Shown one piece after another: positions 14,634 through 21,757 of a stretch of 22,308 nucleotides of DNA (its first letter is position 1; each line of letters opens with the position of its first letter). The DNA comes from RGIG8748 sp045576175. Lineage in GTDB: Bacteria; Bacillota; Clostridia; UMGS1810. Where the stretch lies: contig JAZNFW010000069.1 in the NCBI GenBank assembly GCA_045576175.1, forward strand, positions 1 through 22,308, read 5' to 3'. Under the pieces are notes generated by a model. The model saw only the letters and a list, made by a program, of their open reading frames with translations, was not told where the DNA came from and searched no databases. The position numbers and the translations under genes were made by a program.

Positions 14634-15049
14634 AAGATACTTTTAGCCCCAAGGATATATTTAAGCTTGAAAAAGAGTGTTTCGTCTCTGATGCGTGGAC
14701 GGAAAGTGCCGTTGAGGAAGCGGTATTGGGCAATAAATATCTTGTGTGCAGTTTAGACGATGAGCTTGTTGGTTATGTGTGTTTTTCACATATTCTCGAT
14801 GAAGCAGAAATTCTTAAAATTGCTGTAAAAACAGATCACAGGCGCCGAGGAGTTGCTTCTATTCTTATAGAGAAGCTCAAAACATTCCTTGCTTCCAAAG
14901 GAATCAGCACACTTTTGCTGGAAGTTAGAAGACAAAACCTTGGTGCAATAGCACTATATAGTGCACACGGATTTAGCGAATACGCAATAAGAAAAAATTA
15001 TTACCACAACCCCGACGACGATGCAGTTTTGATGTCGGTTAAAATTTAG
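14621..15049 (+). CDS. rimI: ribosomal protein bS18-alanine N-acetyltransferase RimI-like
   Basis: GNAT-fold N-terminal acetyltransferase. The ATG at 14621 gives 142 aa with GGAG eight bases upstream; an in-frame ATG at 14582 lacks such a site and lies deeper within ywlE. RimI-like features are ECFVSDAW near residues 14-21, the acetyl-CoA pyrophosphate loop preceded by LKIAV and reading RRRGVA (74-79), LLEVRRQNLGAIALY, and the family ending GF..YAIRKNYYHNPDDDAVLMS. The classic substrate is the N-terminal alanine of ribosomal protein S18, though many bacterial RimI proteins are broader. Linkage to tsaD, 11 bases downstream, is conserved in many bacteria and supports the assignment. The start lies inside ywlE, so translation is probably coupled. 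Confidence 0.9.
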   Translation: MYVVKDTFSPKDIFKLEKECFVSDAWTESAVEEAVLGNKYLVCSLDDELVGYVCFSHILDEAEILKIAVKTDHRRRGVASILIEKLKTFLASKGISTLLLEVRRQNLGAIALYSAHGFSEYAIRKNYYHNPDDDAVLMSVKI

Positions 15050-15056
15050 GCGGTGA
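15048..15056 (+). promoter_or_regulatory. ribosome-binding site deciding a TTG start for tsaD
   Basis: AGGCGGTGA overlaps the rimI stop codon and lies four bases before TTG 15061. No ATG or GTG in the same frame competes nearby. Confidence 0.75.
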
Positions 15057-15060
15057 TTAC

Positions 15061-16068
15061 TTGTCTGTAATACTAGGTATTGAGTCATCTTGCGACGAAA
15101 CTTCGGTAGCAGTTGTCGAAGACGGCGTAAAGGTGCTTTCAAATGTTATTTCAACACAAATTGATATACACAAAATCTATGGCGGAGTTGTTCCGGAAAT
15201 TGCTTCGAGAAAACATCTCGAAGTAATAAATTCAGTTATTTTCGAAGCTCTCACTTCTGCCGGTAAAACTCTGGATGATATCGATGCTGTGGGTGTTACT
15301 TATGCACCTGGGCTTGTCGGGGCGCTTCTGGTGGGTGTATCTACGGCGAAAGCTCTTGCATTCGCGCTTGGTAAACCGCTGATACCGGTTCACCACATAA
15401 GAGCTCATATATGTGCAAATTATATTGAGCATCCCGAGCTTAAACCGCCATTTATGTGTCTTGTGGCATCAGGTGGTCACAGCCATATTATACTGGTTGA
15501 GGATTACACAACATACAAGGTAATAGGACAAACCAGAGACGATGCAGCTGGCGAAGCCTTTGATAAGGTCGCTCGCGTGCTGGAGCTTGGATATCCGGGC
15601 GGTCCCAAAATAGATGCTCTTGCCAAAGAAGGTGATGAGAATGCAGTAAGCTTTAAAAAGGTAAACTTTGGCAAAGACAATTTTGATTTTAGCTTTAGCG
15701 GAATTAAAACCGGAGTTATAAATCACATACACAACTTGTCGCAAAAGGGCGAAGATATCAACAAAGCGGATATCGCTGCTTCGTTTGAAAGAAGCGTAGT
15801 AGAAATTCTTGTTGACAATCTTATTGCTGCCGCCGACAAATACAATATAGACCGCATAGCCCTTGCGGGAGGAGTTGCTTCTAACTCCAGATTAAGACAG
15901 GAACTTGAAAACAGAAAGGGCTCAAAGAAAGTCTATTATCCGTCGCCAATACTCTGTACGGATAACGGAGCGATGGTTGCGTGCTGTGCACACCACGAGT
16001 GGAAAGCCGGAACCGTTGCAGATACAAGCTTAAATGCGATACCGTTTTTAAGCGTGGAACTTATTTAG
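15061..16068 (+). CDS. tsaD: tRNA N6-adenosine threonylcarbamoyltransferase TsaD
   Basis: Transfers the threonylcarbamoyl group from TC-AMP to A37 of ANN-decoding tRNAs. The ASKHA-fold hallmarks are ILGIESSCDETSVAV near the N-terminus, metal-binding HxxxH (His112 and His116 in HHIRAHICAN), SGGHSH, AGEAFDKVAR, FSFSGIKT, and ALAGGVASNSRLR near the C-terminus, with the metal ligand Asp301 in CTDNGAM. At 335 aa it is full length. The TTG start is supported by a strong upstream ribosome-binding site and by alignment, since ILGIESSCDE always starts within a few residues of the N-terminus. The activity needs partners TsaB and TsaE, neither of which is in this window, while the TC-AMP-making enzyme (ywlC) is upstream. 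The SLH protein gene follows after 17 bases. Confidence 0.97.
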   Translation: MSVILGIESSCDETSVAVVEDGVKVLSNVISTQIDIHKIYGGVVPEIASRKHLEVINSVIFEALTSAGKTLDDIDAVGVTYAPGLVGALLVGVSTAKALAFALGKPLIPVHHIRAHICANYIEHPELKPPFMCLVASGGHSHIILVEDYTTYKVIGQTRDDAAGEAFDKVARVLELGYPGGPKIDALAKEGDENAVSFKKVNFGKDNFDFSFSGIKTGVINHIHNLSQKGEDINKADIAASFERSVVEILVDNLIAAADKYNIDRIALAGGVASNSRLRQELENRKGSKKVYYPSPILCTDNGAMVACCAHHEWKAGTVADTSLNAIPFLSVELI

Positions 16069-16071
16069 CAC

Positions 16072-16078
16072 AGGAGGG
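16072..16078 (+). promoter_or_regulatory. ribosome-binding site deciding the SLH protein start
   Basis: AGGAGGG lies seven bases before ATG 16086. It rules out the upstream in-frame start at 15981 inside tsaD. Confidence 0.9.
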
Positions 16079-16085
16079 TAAAAAA

Positions 16086-17927
16086 ATGAAAAAAATCAAA
16101 ATCTTATCAGTGGTAATGGCAATTATGCTCATAATGTCTACACCTTTCTTTGCAAGTGCAAAGAGCTTTGACGATGTTAGCAGTGAGACACATAGTTGGG
16201 CGATTGATGCCATTGAAAATATGGCAGAGATAGGTGTTATTACCGGATACGGCGATGGTACATTCAAACCTGACAATGTAGTTTCTAAGCTTGAGTCACT
16301 TCTTCTTACTGCAAGAATACTTGGCGTGGACGCTCCTGAAAATGAAGCACTTTTAGAATCCGCAATTAATTTATACGGCGATGTTGTGGCATCCTATAAT
16401 TTAAGTTTTGGTAGTGACGAGGTTTGCTATCTTCTTATGAAGAACATATTAAGCGAAAATGAGCTTGTAGACTACATAGGCAAAACCAATGTATCTGCAG
16501 GTATGAAGAGATATGAAATTGCAATTCTTCTTACAAAAGCTCTTGATGCTGAAGATGAAGTTAGCAAGAATCTTATAACCTCCCTTGAATTTGCCGATGC
16601 AGACGAAATTCCTGCATACGCAAAGAAATATGTTGAATATGTATTTACAAATAATCTTATGAACGGAGTAGGGGACAACAAGTTTTCTCCCAATACAGAT
16701 GTAACCAGAGCACAGATAGCTGTACTTATGGACAAGCTTTCTACAATTACAAAGTATAGCTTTGTTTCCGGTAAGGTTACAGAAATAGACTATAGCACTA
16801 AGGTTATGAAGATTAAAAACGGCGAGGAAACCTTAAGATATATATTAAACGATGATGTTAAGTTAAGATATGAAGGTGCAGATATCCTTGTTAAAGGCAT
16901 AAACATCGGTTATGACGCTTATATCACTTTAAAAGAAGACACTGTTTATGCCATAGATTTTGTAGCTCCTCTTGTAGAAAAAGAAGTAAGCGGTATTCTT
17001 TCTAGTAAAACTACCGGTGCCACCAATTCAGTATCGTTCTATGTTATCGAAGATGATGCTGTATCTGTTACAACAGATGTAAAGGAATCTTATCCTCTTG
17101 TAGAATCTGCTACAATAACCTACGAAGGCAAGAAAGTTGCATTAAATGAACTCGAAGCAGGAGCTTTTGTAAAGGTAAGCATCAAAGAAGGAAAAATCGT
17201 TTCTATAAACGGTTTCCCCAAGAGCCACACTGTGTCCGGTATCGTTAGTGAAGTAGAAATTACTCCTCTTTGCAAACTCAATATTCAGCTCTCTGACGGC
17301 GATATGGTTTCTTATTTGGTAGGAAACGATATCGAAGTTACAAGAAATGGTAAAAAGGCTTCCGCTCAGGATGTGGTAGCCGGTGATACAATAAATGCAA
17401 CCGTTGTTTACGACAGAATATCTAAGATTGTTTCTACCAGTAAGACAATACAGAAAAACGGTGTAATAAAGGAAGTCATCATTTCTGCAACACCCAGAAT
17501 AACCGTTAAGACAGACGAGGGTGAAATCACATATCCAGTGACTAATTCCTGCGCTCTGGAGATTGCCGGAAAATCACTTCCCACATTCTATGATTTGCGT
17601 GTGGCAGATACCGTTACTCTCACACTCGAGGGTGAAACTGTTGTTAAGATAATGACAAATTCCACCGATGGTGTTACACAGGTAAACGGTGTAGTTACAT
17701 CTGTAAACACATCTTATTCTGTAATTCAGGTTAATTATGTTGATGCCTCTTCCGGTATGTCTATAACTGAGCCTGTATTTGTTAAGTCTAAGACAACAAT
17801 AATAGATATACTCACAGGTAGCACCATAAAGCTTTCCGGTGTTAAGGAAGGTGCAAAAATCACAGCGTTTGGTACCAGAAACGGCGGCATATTTGAAGCT
17901 ACAACTATAAATATTTCAAACAACTGA
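16086..17927 (+). CDS. secreted S-layer homology (SLH) domain protein with five tandem beta modules
   Basis: Surface protein of 613 aa. A clear signal peptide (MKKIKI, then a hydrophobic core) ends in ASA with a likely cut after residue 25. SLH domain 1 (about 27-75) has SFDDVS, SWAIDAIENM and GVITGYGDGTFKPDN. A weaker SLH-like segment lies near 110-155. SLH domain 2 (about 166-215) has DEIPAYAKKYVEYVF and NGVGDNKFSPNTDVTRAQIAVLM. SLH domains usually bind pyruvylated wall polysaccharide, anchoring the protein outside the cell. The remaining two thirds (224-613) is five diverged modules of 70-80 residues, each starting with a VxGxV-like strand and carrying a Gly-rich turn; no catalytic motif is seen. 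The gene sits 17 bases after tsaD with an AGGAGGG site. Its placement beside translation genes is unexpected and its specific role is unknown. Confidence 0.88.
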   Translation: MKKIKILSVVMAIMLIMSTPFFASAKSFDDVSSETHSWAIDAIENMAEIGVITGYGDGTFKPDNVVSKLESLLLTARILGVDAPENEALLESAINLYGDVVASYNLSFGSDEVCYLLMKNILSENELVDYIGKTNVSAGMKRYEIAILLTKALDAEDEVSKNLITSLEFADADEIPAYAKKYVEYVFTNNLMNGVGDNKFSPNTDVTRAQIAVLMDKLSTITKYSFVSGKVTEIDYSTKVMKIKNGEETLRYILNDDVKLRYEGADILVKGINIGYDAYITLKEDTVYAIDFVAPLVEKEVSGILSSKTTGATNSVSFYVIEDDAVSVTTDVKESYPLVESATITYEGKKVALNELEAGAFVKVSIKEGKIVSINGFPKSHTVSGIVSEVEITPLCKLNIQLSDGDMVSYLVGNDIEVTRNGKKASAQDVVAGDTINATVVYDRISKIVSTSKTIQKNGVIKEVIISATPRITVKTDEGEITYPVTNSCALEIAGKSLPTFYDLRVADTVTLTLEGETVVKIMTNSTDGVTQVNGVVTSVNTSYSVIQVNYVDASSGMSITEPVFVKSKTTIIDILTGSTIKLSGVKEGAKITAFGTRNGGIFEATTINISNN

Positions 17928-17945
17928 TTTTAAATTTTTAATACA

Positions 17946-17981
17946 CGGAAATGTGTCTTGTTTGGGCAAGGCACATTTCTG
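17946..17981 (+). terminator. 15-bp hairpin after the SLH gene, possible terminator or attenuator
   Basis: Bases 17946-17960 pair with 17967-17981 around the loop TTTGGG, giving 15 pairs, two of them G-U in RNA. A clean T-run does not follow directly; the next T-rich run begins about 13 bases later. It separates the SLH gene from the DnaD-type gene. Terminator function is plausible but not certain. Confidence 0.5.
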
Positions 17982-18023
17982 CACTTTAAAAAATCTTTTT
18001 TAGAGCGTATAGGAGTAAAAACA

Positions 18024-19007
18024 ATGATTCAAATAACACGAAAGCCAAACTATTTTTTAGTAAGTAACCACTTTGTAGACACATATTTGTGTGAAGCAAA
18101 TGGTTCCTTTGTTAAGGTGTACCTGTATATCTTGCGTCATTGTAACAATCAAAATCTTAAGCTTTCCGATATTGCCGGTGCACTTAATCTGTTGGAATCA
18201 GATGTAATCCGTGCACTTAAATATTGGCACAAACAAAATGTTTTAAGCTTTACTAAAACAGGTGAAGAAACTTTTTCGCTGGAGTTTTTTGAAAGCCCAT
18301 CTACACTTGAGCAAGCTTTAGAGACAACCGAAAAAGAAACAAAGCCGACTCCTTCAAAGCCTTCTTCTATGCCTACAGCGGTAAGCTATTCTAAGAGTGA
18401 TATAACTACATATATGAAAAACAACGATGGAATACGCCATATGTTTATGATTTCCGAACAGCTTTTAAACCGCACACTTACAGACAGAGACTGCAAAATC
18501 CTATTTGGTATGTACGATTATCTAGGTCTCCCTATAGAAGTTATATTCACTCTTCTTGAACACTGCATATCATCCGGTAAGTCGAATATGAAATATATAG
18601 AAAAGGTGGCGTATAGCTGGGCAGACAGAGGGATTGACACTCTTGCCAAAGCAAGTATGTTTGTAAAAGAAGAAAATGAGCTTTCGCTTATGTTTAAAAA
18701 ATTCAAAAAAATGTTTAAAATAACCGGAAGGGAATTTACTAACGCTGAGGAAAATTACCTAAAAAACTGGGTTTTTGAACTAAAGGCTACCGACACTGCG
18801 ATTGAAGCAGCATACGAAAAAGCCGTTGCCAATACGGGAAAAATCTCCTTCGGTTATATGGACGCGATACTAAAAAACGGATCTAAAACTAAAAAAACCA
18901 CACCGGAGTTTAAGGGTAAGGATAAAAAGAATTTTTTCCAGGATTATGATGATGAAATCAGCGAATTTGAAGTGGAAATTATAAAAAGCAGAATTAACAA
19001 GGGTTAA
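18024..19007 (+). CDS. DnaD-domain replication initiation protein
   Basis: Probable primosome or helicase-loading protein related to DnaD/DnaB of Bacillota. The ATG at 18024 gives 327 aa and follows TAGGAG; a longer frame from 17958 would run through the hairpin. The N-terminal about 90 residues look like a winged helix (YILRHCNNQNLKLSDIAGALNL and SDVIRALKYWHKQNVL). A Thr/Ser/Pro/Lys-rich linker follows near 100-125. Two DnaD C-terminal-type helical repeats come next: one with YIEKVAYSWADRGI (near 190) and one with FGYMDAILKNG (near 276), resembling the YxxxI...W tail motif. The C-terminus is highly charged. The downstream gene, 16 bases away, encodes a DnaI/DnaC-type loader, matching the partnership of these proteins at origins. 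No phage genes accompany the pair, so a chromosomal role is preferred. Confidence 0.85.
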   Translation: MIQITRKPNYFLVSNHFVDTYLCEANGSFVKVYLYILRHCNNQNLKLSDIAGALNLLESDVIRALKYWHKQNVLSFTKTGEETFSLEFFESPSTLEQALETTEKETKPTPSKPSSMPTAVSYSKSDITTYMKNNDGIRHMFMISEQLLNRTLTDRDCKILFGMYDYLGLPIEVIFTLLEHCISSGKSNMKYIEKVAYSWADRGIDTLAKASMFVKEENELSLMFKKFKKMFKITGREFTNAEENYLKNWVFELKATDTAIEAAYEKAVANTGKISFGYMDAILKNGSKTKKTTPEFKGKDKKNFFQDYDDEISEFEVEIIKSRINKG

Positions 19008-19023
19008 TTTAAGGAGCAAGAAT

Positions 19024-20013
19024 ATGAATAGTGCACTTCACGAAAAGGTACTTGGCGAATACCAAAAAAAGCAGCAAATGCACAAGGCTGAATATGAGAA
19101 TAAATTAAACGAGCTATATGCCCAGTGTCCAAAAGTCAAGGCAATTGACGATGAAATTTCTTTTTTGGCAGTTAAACATGCCGCAAGAATAATAAAAGAG
19201 AATATTAGTCCCCAAGAGGCGGTTGAAGCGGTTAATGCCGAAAAAGCAAACCTTGAATCTATGCGAAGGGACCTTTTGGGAGATAGGGAAGACATAACAT
19301 TTAAATATGACTGTGATATTTGTAAGGACACCGGCAGCATAGACGGCAAAAAGTGCAAATGCTATATGGAAATTATGCAAAGGCTTATATCTGAAGAGAC
19401 AAACGGAGCTAAAAACATAAGCATTGACTTTGAAAATGAAACTTTTGAAAATTTTTCACTTTCGTGGTACTCCAAGGAAATAAGTGACCCCGTAATAAAC
19501 ATATCGCCGTATGACAATATGAAATCTGTGTATGCTGAATGTATTAATATGTGCAGAAACTTTGGAAAAGAGGCAAAAAATCTCTATTTCTACGGCGCAT
19601 CAGGAACAGGAAAGACTTTTATGGCCAGCTGCATAGCAAACAGATTAATTGCCGACGGTTACACCGTTGTATACCAATCTGCATACAAGCTCTTTCAGTT
19701 TATGGAAGATTACAAGTTCTGTCGTATTGAACGCGACAACGCTGAATACGACAGGATATACAACTGCGATTTACTCATAATAGACGATTTGGGTACAGAG
19801 TTTAGTACTGCATATACTTGTTCCGTACTTTTTGATATATTAAACACCAGGCTTCTTAATAAGAAGAGCACAATAATAAGCTCCAATCTTAACCTGAGCA
19901 ATCTCGAGAAGAAATACACCGACAGAGTACAATCCAGAATTATCGGTAATTTTGAAATGCTCAGGTTTATGGGTCAGGATATAAGAATTCTTAAAAAGCA
20001 AATCAGGAGATAA
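19024..20013 (+). CDS. dnaI: replicative helicase loader, DnaI/DnaC-type AAA+ ATPase
   Basis: AAA+ ATPase that loads the replicative helicase onto single-stranded DNA. The N-terminal third is helical and charged, then a putative zinc site reads Cys97-x2-Cys100 with Cys111-x-Cys113, as in DnaI-type loaders. The AAA+ core has Walker A GASGTGKT (191-198), Walker B LLIIDDLG (250-257), a sensor-like STIISSNLNL, and the arginine-finger region DRVQSRIIG. At 329 aa it is close to DnaI (about 310). The start ATG follows AAGGAG. The gene is 16 bases after the DnaD-type gene and two bases before a methyltransferase gene, so these are very likely co-transcribed. A transposon IstB ATPase is the main alternative but is unlikely given the zinc site and the DnaD neighbour. 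Confidence 0.9.
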   Translation: MNSALHEKVLGEYQKKQQMHKAEYENKLNELYAQCPKVKAIDDEISFLAVKHAARIIKENISPQEAVEAVNAEKANLESMRRDLLGDREDITFKYDCDICKDTGSIDGKKCKCYMEIMQRLISEETNGAKNISIDFENETFENFSLSWYSKEISDPVINISPYDNMKSVYAECINMCRNFGKEAKNLYFYGASGTGKTFMASCIANRLIADGYTVVYQSAYKLFQFMEDYKFCRIERDNAEYDRIYNCDLLIIDDLGTEFSTAYTCSVLFDILNTRLLNKKSTIISSNLNLSNLEKKYTDRVQSRIIGNFEMLRFMGQDIRILKKQIRR

Positions 20014-20015
20014 CT

Positions 20016-20882
20016 ATGCTTATTGCAGACAAATGGACAGACTACAAAATAATAGATGCCGCCGACGGAAAAAAGCTTGAAAAGTGGGGAGATATTGTTC
20101 TCTCCAGACCGGACCCACAGATAATATGGTCAGAAAAAACCGACCACAAAGCGTGGAAAACTGCAGATGCTGTCTATCACAGAAGTAAATCAGGCGGCGG
20201 TCAGTGGGAATATTTTACAGATATACCAGAGTCATGGCAGATCAATTATGCTCATCTTACATTTAATGTTAAACCCATGGGATTCAAGCATACCGGTCTT
20301 TTTCCGGAGCAGGCAGTTAACTGGGATTTTATGTATAATGCCATAAAAAATTCCGGACGCAAAATATCTGTACTCAACCTCTTTGCATATACGGGCGGTG
20401 CCACTGTAAGCTGTGCTTCTGCAGGTGCCAGCGTGGTGCATGTTGATGCCGCAAAGGGAATGGTACAATGGGCAAAAGAAAATGCTATATCTTCCGGCTT
20501 AAAGGATGCACCAATAAGATATATTGTAGATGATTGTGTAAAGTTTGTTGAACGCGAAATCAGGCGAGGCAATAAGTACGATGCAATCATAATGGATCCT
20601 CCCTCGTATGGCAGAGGACCCAAAGGGGAAATTTGGAAATTTGAAGACGAGCTTAGTTCTCTGTTAGAAAAATGCTCACTTCTTCTCACAGACAATCCTT
20701 TGTTTTTTATAGTTAATTCCTATACTACCGGAATTTCACATACGGTGGTAGGGAATCTTATAAGTATGGTAATTAAAAAGAATTTCGGAGGATGCGTAAC
20801 TTCCGATGAAATTGGTCTTAAAATTGACTCATCCAATTTAGCTCTGCCTTGTGGTGCTACTACCAGATGGTTCAATTTTTAA
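20016..20882 (+). CDS. class I SAM-dependent methyltransferase, RlmI-like fold (probable RNA methylase)
   Basis: Rossmann-fold methyltransferase of the Methyltrans_SAM group. The SAM-binding motif I region is LNLFAYTGGATVSCASAGA (starting near residue 120), followed by an acidic VHVDAAKGMVQWAKENA (motif II). The catalytic-site motif is DPPSYGRGP (194-202), of the kind seen in RlmI and RlmK, which methylate cytosine C5 or guanine N7 of 23S rRNA. However, the N-terminal PUA domain of RlmI is missing: the first about 100 residues form a smaller domain with WEYFTDIPESW, so the substrate is uncertain. The 288 aa length is typical of this short clostridial type. The ATG follows AGGAGA and is two bases from the end of the helicase-loader gene. 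Confidence 0.85.
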   Translation: MLIADKWTDYKIIDAADGKKLEKWGDIVLSRPDPQIIWSEKTDHKAWKTADAVYHRSKSGGGQWEYFTDIPESWQINYAHLTFNVKPMGFKHTGLFPEQAVNWDFMYNAIKNSGRKISVLNLFAYTGGATVSCASAGASVVHVDAAKGMVQWAKENAISSGLKDAPIRYIVDDCVKFVEREIRRGNKYDAIIMDPPSYGRGPKGEIWKFEDELSSLLEKCSLLLTDNPLFFIVNSYTTGISHTVVGNLISMVIKKNFGGCVTSDEIGLKIDSSNLALPCGATTRWFNF

Positions 20883-20890
20883 CTGGAGGT
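20883..20890 (+). promoter_or_regulatory. ribosome-binding site deciding a TTG start for ecfA1
   Basis: CTGGAGGT overlaps the end of the methyltransferase gene and lies six bases before TTG 20897. It favours this start over the in-frame ATG at 20849. Confidence 0.75.
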
Positions 20891-20896
20891 ATTGGC

Positions 20897-21757
20897 TTGA
20901 TTTCTGCACAGAATATAACATTTAGTTATTCATCCGAAGAAACGGAAAAGAGAATCTTAAAGAATATAGATTTGAATATCAACAATGGTGAGTTTGTTGC
21001 ACTTCTTGGGCAGAATGGTTCAGGTAAATCCACACTTGCCAAGCATTTCAATGCTATTTTACTCCCGCAGGGCGGCAGAGTCCTTGTAAACAATCTTGAT
21101 ACTGCAGACGAATCGCATCTTTGGGATATAAGGTCAAACACGGCGATGGTCTTTCAAAACCCCGATAATCAGATTGTTGCTACAGTTGTGGAGGAGGATG
21201 TGGCTTTTGCGGCGGAAAACTTAGGAATTCCTCCTGCGGAAATTCGTCAAAGAGTAGATAACGCCTTGGAAATTGTGGGTATGTCTCAGTATAAAAACTA
21301 CGCACCGCATCTTCTTTCCGGCGGACAGAAACAACGCGTAGCAATAGCTGGGGTTATAGCTATGCGACCTCAAATTATAATTTTTGATGAGCCTACTGCT
21401 ATGCTCGACCCGCAGGGCAGGAAGGAAGTAATGAGTTGCATAGAATCGCTTAACCGTGACTACGGCATCACCGTTGTGCTTATAACTCACAATATGGACG
21501 AAGCGGTGAGAGCGAAGCGAGTTGTTGTACTGGACAGGGGCAATATTGTGATGGACGATGTGCCCCAAAAAATCTTTTCTAATGTAAATCAGATAAAAGC
21601 ACTTGGGCTTGATGTTCCTCAGGTGACATATTTAGCACATTTATTAAAATCCAGAGGCATAGATATTGCCGACGGAATTTTGACAGTTGATGATTGTATA
21701 GCGGAGTTGGAAAAATATGTCAATAACGGTAAAAAACTTAAAACACACATATTCTAA
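20897..21757 (+). CDS. ecfA1: energy-coupling factor transporter ATPase EcfA1
   Basis: ATPase subunit of a group II ECF vitamin or metal importer, pairing with EcfA2 and the transmembrane EcfT on the cytoplasmic face. The TTG start gives 286 aa and is decided by a GGAGGT site; the family start (ISAQNITFSY) agrees. All ABC motifs are present: Walker A GQNGSGKST (38-46), Q-loop VFQNPDNQIVATVVEEDVAF, signature LSGGQ (140-144), Walker B FDEPTAMLD (Asp164, Glu165) and switch His198 in ITHNMDEA. The C-terminal tail of about 65 residues is usual for EcfA. The gene overlaps ecfA2 by 41 bases. In Bacillota the third gene is usually ecfT, which would lie beyond the window. Substrate specificity depends on S proteins encoded elsewhere. 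Confidence 0.95.
   Translation: MISAQNITFSYSSEETEKRILKNIDLNINNGEFVALLGQNGSGKSTLAKHFNAILLPQGGRVLVNNLDTADESHLWDIRSNTAMVFQNPDNQIVATVVEEDVAFAAENLGIPPAEIRQRVDNALEIVGMSQYKNYAPHLLSGGQKQRVAIAGVIAMRPQIIIFDEPTAMLDPQGRKEVMSCIESLNRDYGITVVLITHNMDEAVRAKRVVVLDRGNIVMDDVPQKIFSNVNQIKALGLDVPQVTYLAHLLKSRGIDIADGILTVDDCIAELEKYVNNGKKLKTHIF

Noticed and set aside
15981..16085. Longer N-terminus for the SLH protein starting inside tsaD
   Set aside because: The real start at 16086 has AGGAGGG and leads straight into a classic signal peptide; the extension would bury it.
17958..18023. Longer N-terminus for the DnaD-type protein
   Set aside because: The extension runs through the 15-bp hairpin and lacks a ribosome-binding site, while ATG 18024 has TAGGAG.
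18024..20013. DnaD and DnaC-type pair as a prophage or transposon remnant
   Set aside because: No integrase, terminase, transposase, repeats or base-composition shift accompanies it, and the zinc-site DnaI form next to a DnaD protein fits the chromosomal loader.
20252..20695. 147-residue open frame on the - strand inside the methyltransferase gene
   Set aside because: It lies fully antisense to a well-supported gene, with no family resemblance.
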